Assembly: GCA_937885465.1 (NCBI GenBank)
Contig: CAKZZM010000097.1
Span: forward strand, 1 to 19,137
Source of the DNA: an uncultured Bacteroidales bacterium
Lineage (GTDB): Bacteria > Bacteroidota > Bacteroidia > Bacteroidales > Paludibacteraceae
Length of the DNA stretch: 19,137 nucleotides
Direction: 5' to 3'
Below the pieces are notes generated by a model. That model was given only the letters and a program-made list of their open reading frames with translations, was not told the DNA's origin and did not search any database. Below are positions 1 to 5,680 of the stretch, piece after piece. The position numbers were made by a program, and so were the translations under genes. Position 1 is the first letter of the stretch, and the number at the start of each line of letters is the position of its first letter.

Positions 1-92
1 ATATAGTCAATGTTATATAGCGTAAACGATTGTTATTACGTGGAATGTTTTTCCATAGTTTTTCATAAGTGTATAGAATTATATTGAGATTA

Positions 93-119
93 GGCTCATC
101 CGGTAAGTTGGTACCTGAT
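93..119 (+). repeat. Left terminal inverted repeat of the IS
   Basis: This is a 27-base end beginning GGCTCATCCGG. It pairs with 1390-1416, with mismatches at repeat positions 3, 11, 12 and 26. It is the likely transposase binding and cleavage end. Confidence 0.85.
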
Positions 120-130
120 GAAATAAAGTA

Positions 131-159
131 TTGAAAAAACATGGGATTCTTACTATAAT
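131..159 (+). promoter_or_regulatory. sigma70-like promoter of the transposase
   Basis: TTGAAA (131-136) and TATAAT (154-159) are separated by exactly 17 bases, close to the classical bacterial -35/-10 consensus. This differs from the TTTG/TAnnTTTG promoters elsewhere in the window. A start of transcription near base 166 would follow, leaving a leader of about 36 bases before the transposase ATG. Confidence 0.6.
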
Positions 160-204
160 ATATGGTAAATTCAAAAAACAATCCATATAAGGAGGAATCC
201 CATG
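140..204 (+). promoter_or_regulatory. Fold-back hairpin covering the transposase start codon
   Basis: CATGGGATTC (140-149) is perfectly complementary to GAATCCCATG (195-204), which contains the ATG at 202. A second stem pairs ATATGG (160-165) with CCATAT (183-188). The Shine-Dalgarno bases AAGGAGG (189-195) lie between or at the edge of these stems. Both left arms lie upstream of the predicted start of transcription near 166, so only transcripts entering from outside could form the hairpin. Such a design would block translation from read-through RNA while leaving the element's own mRNA free. Confidence 0.6.
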
Positions 205-1413
205 ACTGTTAGTATTATACACTCAACTCAAGGTATTTGCAACTACATTTTGGAAAAAGAAGTAAAAAAAGATGGAAATATTTACTATTACTGCCGTTAT
301 AAAGGTAAATTGACTTGTCCGAAATGCGGCAGTACTAATGTGATTCAAAAAGCAATAATATATCGTACCTTCTTGGGCGTTCCTTTCGGGGGAACGCAAG
401 TCTATTTGATAATGGCAATTCCTAAAGTTCAATGCAAGGATTGCAATGCAGCCAAGCGTATCAAAACTCCATTTGCTAAACCGTATAAAAGGTATACAAA
501 CAAGTTTGAGGAATACGTAATTTCTTTAACTGAACATATGACTTGCGCCGATGTCGCAGCATTATTGAATATTTCATGGGATACGGTGCGAGAAATCGAA
601 AAAACGTATTTGGAAAAGCATTATTCACACCCCTCTTTGAAAGACGTTCGGCGTATTGCTATTGATGAAATTGCTGTCAAAAAGGGTCATAAGTATCTTA
701 CCATTGTATTAGACTTGGATACAGGACGTGTAATTCACGTTGGCGCAGGAAAAGAAGGGGCTTCCCTGGACAAGTTCTGGAAACGACTCAAACGAAGCAA
801 GGCAAAGATAGAATGCGTATCGGTAGACTTATCTCCTGCATATACCGCCGCAGTCGAAAAACATCTTCCCAACGCATTGATAGTATATGATCATTTTCAT
901 CTTATAAAACTGTTCAATGATATGCTTTCTAAAGCGCGACGAGACTTGTTCAACAAACTGACGGATAAAGAATCTCAAAAAGTCGTTAAAGGCATACGTT
1001 TCTTATTGCTCAAACGCTCTGAAAATCTTGACCCGGATAAAGGCGAACCAGAGCGTATACAAAAAGCAATCGAAATGAATAAGGATTTGTTCAATATTTA
1101 CTATCTGAAAGACCTATTCAACTCTCTCTGGGATCAGCCGGATCGTCAGCATGCAGATGGTATTATGAACGATTTTTTACAGACAGCGGAATCTTTGAAT
1201 ATTCCAGCGCTTACTCATTTCTGTAAAACAATTCGCCGTCATGCGATAGGAATCCTGAACTGGCATGACTGTCGTATTTCCAGTGGTCCGTTAGAAGGAC
1301 TAAACAATAAAATCAAAACCCTCAAACGACGCGCTTATGGATACAGAAATATGGAATACTTCAAACTCAAAATCTTCGCTATTCATAAAACCAGGTACCA
1401 ACTTGTCGGATGA
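202..1413 (+). CDS. ISL3-family transposase
   Basis: This 403-residue transposase should cut and join the ends of the surrounding element. A zinc-ribbon-like pair of CxxC motifs is present at C39/C42 and C78/C81. A helix-turn-helix stretch follows at about 112-135 (CADVAALLNISWDTVREIEK). The DDE-type catalytic core is suggested by D155 in AIDEIAVKKGHKY, D209 in SVDLSPAY and E365 in GPLEGLNNKIKTLKRRAYGY, the last being a typical ISL3 C-terminal signature. The start is supported by a strong AAGGAGG seven bases upstream of the ATG, which is unusual for Bacteroidetes. The reading frame is open throughout and its last codons lie in the right inverted repeat, so the gene looks intact. Assignment of individual catalytic residues comes from motif recognition, not alignment. 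Confidence 0.92.
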   Translation: MTVSIIHSTQGICNYILEKEVKKDGNIYYYCRYKGKLTCPKCGSTNVIQKAIIYRTFLGVPFGGTQVYLIMAIPKVQCKDCNAAKRIKTPFAKPYKRYTNKFEEYVISLTEHMTCADVAALLNISWDTVREIEKTYLEKHYSHPSLKDVRRIAIDEIAVKKGHKYLTIVLDLDTGRVIHVGAGKEGASLDKFWKRLKRSKAKIECVSVDLSPAYTAAVEKHLPNALIVYDHFHLIKLFNDMLSKARRDLFNKLTDKESQKVVKGIRFLLLKRSENLDPDKGEPERIQKAIEMNKDLFNIYYLKDLFNSLWDQPDRQHADGIMNDFLQTAESLNIPALTHFCKTIRRHAIGILNWHDCRISSGPLEGLNNKIKTLKRRAYGYRNMEYFKLKIFAIHKTRYQLVG

Positions 1414-1416
1414 ACC
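1390..1416 (-). repeat. Right terminal inverted repeat of the IS
   Basis: Read on the minus strand it begins GGTTCATCCGACAAG and mirrors the left end at 93-119. The transposase stop codon TGA (1411-1413) lies within it. Confidence 0.85.
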
Positions 1417-1468
1417 TATTTTTTTTTGTTGTTTTGAGTTGTGCTCACGGGGTGAAGCAGGAGGGGGT

Positions 1469-1540
1469 AAAAACGCAGATGGGGAGTCTCGCTTCTTGAG
1501 GTTTTCACGCGACCTAACACAATAAGACCGCCCACCTGCG
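1469..1540 (-). terminator. Hairpin plus T run, leftward terminator candidate
   Basis: On the minus strand CGCAGGTGGG (1540-1531) pairs with CCCATCTGCG (1483-1474), ten pairs including one G-U. After a 1x1 mismatch GGTCT (1529-1525) pairs with AGACT (1489-1485), and TTTTT (1473-1469) follows directly. This would end the leftward RNA about 50 bases before the IS. Confidence 0.45.
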
Positions 1541-1604
1541 CGAAGAGTAAAAGATGCAAAGATCTGTACATACATAAAAAGCGTGGAACTTTTGTCCGCT
1601 TCAT

Positions 1605-1739
1605 TTGATGATTAGAGGTTCTCGACTACCTTAACTATTCAAACTCTACGCAAAAGCCCACGCCAACAGCGTGAGCGTCAACGAGCCATCCCTTGAATAG
1701 TTAAATGATTTTGAAATTGTCGAGATTTCTAATCATCAA
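1605..1739. repeat. 135-bp compound inverted repeat
   Basis: Three perfect arm pairs are nested: TTGATGATTAGA (1605-1616) with 1728-1739, CTCGAC (1621-1626) with 1719-1724, and TTAACTATTCAA (1631-1642) with 1693-1704. Inside is an 8-bp hairpin, 1656-1663 with 1669-1676, around the loop CAACA. The arms are separated by unequal internal loops. It may be the central stem of a leftward RNA or a small dispersed element. Confidence 0.7.
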
Positions 1740-1865
1740 GTTCAGCTTATAACGCTAATTATTCGTATGTATGCCGCAACACTTTGCAGCGGTTTTGGGG
1801 CAACAATGCCCGGTATATGGTTCGCGGCCAGCCGCGAATGATGCATAAAAAACCAAAATGCGGTG

Positions 1866-1897
1866 CAAAATTAGTAAAAATAATTGATATATCCAAA
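1866..1897 (-). promoter_or_regulatory. Bacteroidetes-type promoter, leftward
   Basis: Read on the minus strand this is TTTG (1897-1894), 20 bases, then TAATTTTG (1873-1866), followed by CACCGC. The tRNA promoter at 5597-5628 has the same boxes, the same 20-base spacing and a near-identical continuation, CACCCGC. Transcription should begin near 1860 and run leftward. Confidence 0.65.
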
Positions 1898-1943
1898 TTT
1901 TTGGGGGAGAAAATGCAAAAAAATGTGTTTTTTGGGCGTTTTT

Positions 1944-1975
1944 CTTGCAAATATCAAAAAAAATTAGTAACTTTG
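1944..1975 (+). promoter_or_regulatory. Bacteroidetes-type promoter, rightward, for the ATPase leader
   Basis: CTTG (1944-1947), 20 bases, then TAACTTTG (1968-1975) fit the Bacteroidetes consensus with one mismatch in the upstream box. It is divergent from the promoter at 1866-1897 and would give a leader of about 210 bases before the ATPase gene. Confidence 0.6.
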
Positions 1976-1999
1976 CAGGCAAATTCGCAAAACTCCATT

Positions 2000-2116
2000 A
2001 TGAAAGCGAACAAAAAATACGAACGAGAACAAAACGACCATAAAGGGAAAGCAATTATTTCCGCAGCAACCGGCAAAAGGGTGACTCCACCCGCCAATAG
2101 TTGCAGATATGGATAA
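2000..2116 (+). CDS. Possible 38-codon leader ORF
   Basis: An ATG 25 bases after the rightward -7 box opens a 38-codon frame starting MKANKKYEREQ and ending in TAA at 2114-2116. The product is basic and hydrophilic, with no motif I recognise. The end of the frame overlaps a hairpin at 2072-2095 (GGGTG/CACCC around ACTC, extended by GGC/GCC). It could be a leader peptide of the downstream ATPase gene or simply untranslated leader. No strong ribosome binding site is visible. Confidence 0.2.
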   Translation: MKANKKYEREQNDHKGKAIISAATGKRVTPPANSCRYG

Positions 2117-2149
2117 GAGGCAGTAACATTGTAGGTGAATTTGGTTTAT

Positions 2150-2178
2150 GCGAAAATTTTCGCAACGAAAAATTTCGT
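2150..2178. promoter_or_regulatory. Two adjacent palindromes before the ATPase gene
   Basis: GCGAAAATTTTCGC (2150-2163) is a perfect 14-bp palindrome. ACGAAAAATTTCGT (2165-2178) repeats the same plan with 6-bp arms around AA. Their centres are 15 bp apart and they end 13 bases before the ATPase ATG. They could be operator sites for a dimeric regulator or small leader hairpins; neither is demonstrated. Confidence 0.4.
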
Positions 2179-2191
2179 AATAGCAAAATGA

Positions 2192-3256
2192 ATGATTATG
2201 AATCCGTTTCGGTTTGGCACCATCGTTGATGAGCCGTTTTTTACAGACAGGGTAGAAGAGTTGGCTACTCTCAAAATGCACTTGGACAGCGAGATTCACA
2301 TCGTGCTGATCAGTCCTCGTCGGTATGGCAAGAGTAGTCTTGTCAGAAAAGTTGTATCCGAAATCGACCGGCCAAGCATCACAATCAACATGCAGCAGGT
2401 GTTGAGTGTACAAGATTTTGCGGGGCAAATACTCAAGCAAATCTTCATGCTCTATCCGATAGAGAAATACCGCCATTTCCTCTCGCATTTCCGTTTCGTG
2501 CCTACCATTTCCACGAATGCGTTAACCGGTTCGATGGACGTAGCGTTTCAACCATCAGTCAAAGCCGAAGTGGTGTTGGAAGATGCGATGCATTTGCTCG
2601 AAAAAGTGACAACCCCCAAAGCACGACTCATCGTTGTCTTGGATGAGTTTCAAGAGGTGTTGTCATTAAAAGTCGGTTTCGATAAGCAGTTGCGAGCCAT
2701 CATGCAGCAACAACAAGGACTCAACTACGTGCTTTTGGGTAGTGAAGAGTCGATGATGACGGATATTTTTGAGAAGAAAAAATCCCCCTTCTATCATTTT
2801 GGCTTACTGATGCATCTGCACCGTATTCCCGAATCGGAGTTTCGGCAATATATTTTAGAGCGGCTTCCCCATACGACCGACACCGAACCGATAGTGGAGC
2901 AGATTTTGTCATACACGGGCTGCCATCCTTATTATACGCAACAGTTATCTTCACAAGTATGGGAGCAGATGGAGTATCTGCACGTCACCGATGGAGTGGT
3001 AGAGCAAGCCATCGGACAGTTGATTCAGGAGCACGATTTAGATTTCGAGCGGTTGTGGAACGGATTGAACCGAACAGACAGAAAAGTGCTGACGGTGTTG
3101 GCGGTTGGGCAAAACCCCATGCAGTCGCGCGACATGTCTGCCAGTACCACGTTCAGTAGCCTGAAACGCCTACAAAAAGCCGGTTTCGTTATCCGCGAAA
3201 ACGGATATACGATGGAAGATCCGTTCTTCAGGCAATGGTTGCGTGAGAAACGTTAA
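2192..3256 (+). CDS. AAA-type ATPase of the ATPase_2 (archaeal ATPase-like) group
   Basis: A 354-residue soluble P-loop ATPase of unknown cellular role. The P-loop is the family variant SPRRYGKSSL (41-50), lacking the usual first glycine. Walker B is RLIVVLDEF (145-153) with D151 and E152, and a sensor-like LLGSEESMM follows at 181-189. The region from about 290 on resembles a winged helix and ends FFRQWLREKR, as often seen in this group. No signal peptide or membrane segment is evident. Start codons ATG 2192 and ATG 2198 are both possible; the second gives MNPFRFG, a common start in the family. The gene stands behind its own promoter and leader and is followed 45 bases later by the kinase genes. 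Members of this group are often found singly in Bacteroidetes, sometimes near mobile DNA, and their substrates are mostly unknown. Confidence 0.8.
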   Translation: MIMNPFRFGTIVDEPFFTDRVEELATLKMHLDSEIHIVLISPRRYGKSSLVRKVVSEIDRPSITINMQQVLSVQDFAGQILKQIFMLYPIEKYRHFLSHFRFVPTISTNALTGSMDVAFQPSVKAEVVLEDAMHLLEKVTTPKARLIVVLDEFQEVLSLKVGFDKQLRAIMQQQQGLNYVLLGSEESMMTDIFEKKKSPFYHFGLLMHLHRIPESEFRQYILERLPHTTDTEPIVEQILSYTGCHPYYTQQLSSQVWEQMEYLHVTDGVVEQAIGQLIQEHDLDFERLWNGLNRTDRKVLTVLAVGQNPMQSRDMSASTTFSSLKRLQKAGFVIRENGYTMEDPFFRQWLREKR

Positions 3257-3267
3257 CAAAAAAGCAG

Positions 3268-3275
3268 TTACTTTG
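3268..3275 (+). promoter_or_regulatory. Weak -7 promoter box ahead of the kinase genes
   Basis: TTACTTTG differs from TAnnTTTG at one base and is followed by CAGGC exactly as at 1976-1980 behind the ATPase promoter. No TTTG box is found 20 bases upstream, so the promoter is uncertain. Confidence 0.3.
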
Positions 3276-3301
3276 CAGGCGGAAAGGAAAAAAGGATAAC
3301 G

Positions 3302-3958
3302 ATGCACATAGCAGTAGCAGGAAATATCGGAGCGGGTAAGACGACGCTGACGAACATGCTCGCAGCCCATTACGGCTGGGAGAAGCGACTGGAGCCGGTC
3401 GTCAACAACCCGTATATGGAGGACTACTACAAAGACATCAAACGGTGGTCGTTTGCTTTGGAGGTGTTCTTCCTCAAGGAGCGTTTTCGCGATGTGCTTG
3501 AGGTGGCCAAATCCGACCACACTATCATCCAAGACCGCTCCATTTTTGAGGGGGTGTACGTGTTTGTGGAGAACAACTATCGCCAAGGCAACTTGTCGGC
3601 GACCGATTTCAAGACATATATGGAGCTGTTTGAGTTGATGGTGCGGGTAACGAACTATCCGGACTTGTTGATTTATCTGAGGAAGAGCGTACCGGAACTG
3701 GTTCGGCAGATACAGATGCGCGGTCGTGAATACGAACAGACGATGCAGTTGGAGTACCTACAGGGACTGAACGAGCGGTACGAGGACTTCATCTTCCGCC
3801 GCTACAAGGGCAGAGTGCTGGTAGTGGAAGCCGACGGGATGGATTTTCAGCATAATCCGGCCGATTTCGGCAAGATTATTGACAAAATAGATGCCGAGCT
3901 GTTCGGACTCTTCTCGTCCGTCGAAACAAGCATCTTCCCACAATTAGAAACTAAATAA
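3302..3958 (+). CDS. Deoxynucleoside kinase, first of a tandem pair
   Basis: A cytoplasmic kinase that should phosphorylate deoxynucleosides to monophosphates for nucleotide salvage (deoxyadenosine/deoxycytidine/deoxyguanosine kinase family). The 218 residues include the P-loop GNIGAGKTT (7-15), the family DRS motif at D78-S80 in TIIQDRSIFEG, and an arginine-rich lid region around 138-143 (QMRGRE). The length is normal for bacterial members. The next gene encodes a close relative only eight bases downstream. In lactobacilli tandem kinases of this family form a heterodimer with different base preferences; whether that holds here is inference. The exact substrate cannot be read from the sequence. 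Confidence 0.88.
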   Translation: MHIAVAGNIGAGKTTLTNMLAAHYGWEKRLEPVVNNPYMEDYYKDIKRWSFALEVFFLKERFRDVLEVAKSDHTIIQDRSIFEGVYVFVENNYRQGNLSATDFKTYMELFELMVRVTNYPDLLIYLRKSVPELVRQIQMRGREYEQTMQLEYLQGLNERYEDFIFRRYKGRVLVVEADGMDFQHNPADFGKIIDKIDAELFGLFSSVETSIFPQLETK

Positions 3959-3966
3959 TTACTTTT

Positions 3967-4623
3967 ATGCATATAGCTATTGCCGGAAATATCGGAGCGG
4001 GAAAGACGACGCTGACGAACATGTTGGCCGGACATTACAATTGGACTCCGCGATTTGAGAGTGTGGATTTTAATCCGTATTTAGAGGATTTCTACGCAGA
4101 CATGAACCGATGGTCATTCAACTTGCAGATTTACTTCCTCAACAAGCGTTTCAAGGACGTGGTGGAGATTGGTAAGGAGAAAAAGACCATCATCCAAGAC
4201 CGCACCATCTACGAAGATGCGCGTATCTTCGCGCCAAACCTGTACGAGCAGGGGTACATGTCCGATCGTGATTTCAAGAACTACCAAGACTTGTTTGAGT
4301 TGATGATGTCGCTGGTCAAATATCCCGACCTGCTCATCTATCTGCGAGCGTCCATACCTCATCTGGTCGGGCAGATCCAGCGTCGTGGTCGCGCGTACGA
4401 ATCGACGATGCGCATCGACTACCTGCAGGGACTGAACGAGAAATACGAGAAATGGATTGCCGATTACAAGGGCAAGGTGTTGGTGATTGACAAGGATAAC
4501 ACGGATTTTCAGGGCAAACCCGAAGATTTCCAGAAGATTACGGATGCCATTGATGCCGAACTGTTTGGTCTGTTCCCATTCGAGCGACAAGAGGGTGTGG
4601 GGAAAGAGATTAATAACGATTGA
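3967..4623 (+). CDS. Deoxynucleoside kinase, second of a tandem pair
   Basis: A paralogue of the preceding kinase and also 218 residues. It has the same P-loop GNIGAGKTT (7-15) and a DRT motif at D78-T80 in TIIQDRTIYED, with a lid region near 139-143 (RRGRA). A shared core LFELMMSLVKYPDLLIYLR and the C-terminal DAELFGLF confirm duplication. Residues 27-60 and 85-100 differ more and may set substrate preference. The variable third residue of the DRS/DRT motif is one of the places where family members differ. The gene starts eight bases after the first kinase and its stop codon overlaps the start of the recombinase gene, so the three are probably one operon. Confidence 0.88.
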   Translation: MHIAIAGNIGAGKTTLTNMLAGHYNWTPRFESVDFNPYLEDFYADMNRWSFNLQIYFLNKRFKDVVEIGKEKKTIIQDRTIYEDARIFAPNLYEQGYMSDRDFKNYQDLFELMMSLVKYPDLLIYLRASIPHLVGQIQRRGRAYESTMRIDYLQGLNEKYEKWIADYKGKVLVIDKDNTDFQGKPEDFQKITDAIDAELFGLFPFERQEGVGKEINND

Positions 4624-5546
4624 CGAATAGGCCCTTGATTCAGAAGTTCATCGACTATATTAGGATAGAGCGGCACTATTCGGAGCACACGATTGATGCT
4701 TACGAACGCGATTTGCATGAGTTTTGCGCTTTCTTGGGCGTAGAGCCTTCGGCGTTGGACCCGCAGTTGGTGACGGATGCCGACATCAAGGATTGGATGA
4801 TCAGTCTGTTAGATGCGGGCGAAAAACCTCGTAGTGTCCGGCGCAAACTATCATCGTTGCGCTCTTTCTGGCGGTTCATGCTGCGAGTGGGATATGTCGA
4901 TAAGGATGTGACACGAGCCATCATCGCTCCGAAAATGGATAAGCCGTTGCCGGTTTTTTTCAAGCCGAGCGAGATGCGGCAAGCCGAGGCGCAGATGGAT
5001 TGGTCGGACGATTTCGAGAGCATCCGCGACAGCCTTGTGGTTGATATGTTGTACCAAACAGGCATGCGCGAGGCCGAGTTGGCCGGTTTGAATGACAGCA
5101 GCATCGACCTCGTTCGCAAGGAGGTACGTGTGTTCGGTAAGCGCCGCAAAGAGCGCATCGTCCCTTTCGGCGACAGTCTGGCGAACCGCATTGAGGCGTA
5201 TCGGAGTGCACGAAACGACACTTTCGGCATCATCATCGCTCCCGCACAACCGTTTCTCGTAAACAACAAGGGCGAACGTATCACGGCAGACCTTATATAT
5301 AATATCGTACGCGCGCGCATGGGAGAGGTTTCGACGCTCAAGAAACATTCGCCGCACGTTTTGCGACATACTTTTGCCACTGAGATGCTCAATAATGGTG
5401 CAGACATCAACACCATCAAGACACTTTTGGGGCATAGTAGCCTCGCAGCTACACAAGTATATACACATACAACGTTCGAACAGATGAAAAATGTGTACGA
5501 AAACGCCCATCCGAGAGCTAAACAATCAAGAAAAAATCCAAAATAA
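4620..5546 (+). CDS. xerC: Tyrosine recombinase, XerC/XerD type
   Basis: A 308-residue site-specific recombinase expected to resolve chromosome dimers at dif. An N-terminal SAM-like DNA-binding domain covers about 5-90 (FIDYIRIERHYSEHTIDAYE). The catalytic domain carries R150 in QTGMREAEL, K174 in VFGKRRKER, H246 and R249 in HVLRHTFATEML, H272 in LLGHSSLAATQVY and the nucleophile Y281, so the full active-site set is present. The best start is TTG at 4620, which overlaps the TGA of the kinase gene and suggests coupled translation; a TTG at 4635 is the in-frame alternative. In other Bacteroidales I recall a ribosome hibernation factor gene after xerC; here only 134 non-coding bases follow before the tRNAs. 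XerC versus XerD cannot be settled without comparison. Confidence 0.9.
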   Translation: MTNRPLIQKFIDYIRIERHYSEHTIDAYERDLHEFCAFLGVEPSALDPQLVTDADIKDWMISLLDAGEKPRSVRRKLSSLRSFWRFMLRVGYVDKDVTRAIIAPKMDKPLPVFFKPSEMRQAEAQMDWSDDFESIRDSLVVDMLYQTGMREAELAGLNDSSIDLVRKEVRVFGKRRKERIVPFGDSLANRIEAYRSARNDTFGIIIAPAQPFLVNNKGERITADLIYNIVRARMGEVSTLKKHSPHVLRHTFATEMLNNGADINTIKTLLGHSSLAATQVYTHTTFEQMKNVYENAHPRAKQSRKNPK

Positions 5547-5550
5547 GCAA

Positions 5551-5585
5551 AAAAATGCAAGAAAATGACAAATATTTGCATTTTT
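5551..5585 (+). terminator. Hairpin after xerC, probable terminator
   Basis: AAAAATGCAA (5551-5560) pairs with TTGCATTTTT (5576-5585), so the right arm itself ends in a T run. It starts five bases after the xerC stop and precedes the tRNA promoter, separating the two transcription units. Confidence 0.5.
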
Positions 5586-5596
5586 CTTCAAAAATA

Positions 5597-5628
5597 TTTG
5601 GTCAATTCAAAAAAAAGTAGTAATTTTG
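5597..5628 (+). promoter_or_regulatory. Strong Bacteroidetes promoter of the tRNA-tuf unit
   Basis: TTTG (5597-5600), exactly 20 bases, then TAATTTTG (5621-5628) match the Bacteroidetes vegetative consensus perfectly. Transcription should begin near 5634, about 45 bases before the first tRNA. It probably drives four tRNAs and tuf, and perhaps the genes beyond. Confidence 0.8.
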
Positions 5629-5680
5629 CACCCGCTTTCCGAAAAAAGCACCTTCTTAAGGACCGCGAAAGCAACTTTTT

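Larger units (their letters stand above)
93..1416 (+). mobile_element. ISL3-family insertion sequence, apparently complete
   Basis: The element is bounded by imperfect terminal inverted repeats: the left one at 93-119 begins GGCTCATCC, the right one at 1390-1416 begins GGTTCATCC when read inward. They match at 23 of 27 positions by my hand alignment. A GG start and a single transposase gene in about 1.32 kb fit the ISL3 family. The right repeat contains the transposase stop codon (1411-1413). No 8-bp target duplication is visible: the left flank 85-92 is TGAGATTA and the right flank 1417-1424 is TATTTTTT. The element is more AT-rich than the genes to its right and carries its own promoter and Shine-Dalgarno sequence. 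Confidence 0.88.
1469..1860 (-). ncRNA. Candidate structured noncoding RNA, leftward, family not recognised
   Basis: This 390-base stretch has no convincing protein gene but looks like a full minus-strand transcription unit. A consensus promoter lies just to its right (1866-1897). Going leftward there are stem-loops at 1838-1821 (7 bp, loop of 4) and 1811-1798 (5 bp), a short one at 1792-1774, and a compound stem at 1739-1605. The last is a hairpin at 1540-1474 with a T run after it. Three stems contain a G-U pair if read from the minus strand but an A-C mismatch if read from the plus strand (1656-1676, 1474-1540, 1485-1529), which favours minus-strand RNA. I see no tmRNA tag or tRNA-like end and no RNase P core motifs. 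The ends are inferred, and it could instead be a repeat or an mRNA leader. Confidence 0.45.

Noticed and set aside
1..92. Left edge before the IS
   Set aside because: Only an AT-rich flank with a short TGGAA/TTCCA dyad is visible; no gene, promoter or repeat could be supported.
1631..1704. Integron attC recombination site
   Set aside because: GTTAAAT at 1700-1706 fits the core site but the facing end CCTTAAC does not, and there is no integron integrase or cassette nearby. The inner arms continue into longer symmetric stems.
1469..1860. tmRNA, RNase P RNA or small SRP RNA
   Set aside because: No tag-peptide frame or tRNA-like 3' end, no GAGGAAAGTCC-type core, and no GGAAG-type SRP loop were found in the leftward RNA.
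1755..1982. Minus-strand frames of 63-75 codons in the same stretch
   Set aside because: They start upstream of the predicted leftward start site or within promoter elements, and their composition is that of translated AT-rich noncoding DNA. A 34-codon minus frame inside the RNA unit has no motif.
1784..2116. 110-codon plus-strand frame across the divergent promoters
   Set aside because: It runs over both promoters and several hairpins, shows low-complexity composition and no recognisable domain. Only its last 38 codons, after the promoter, remain possible.
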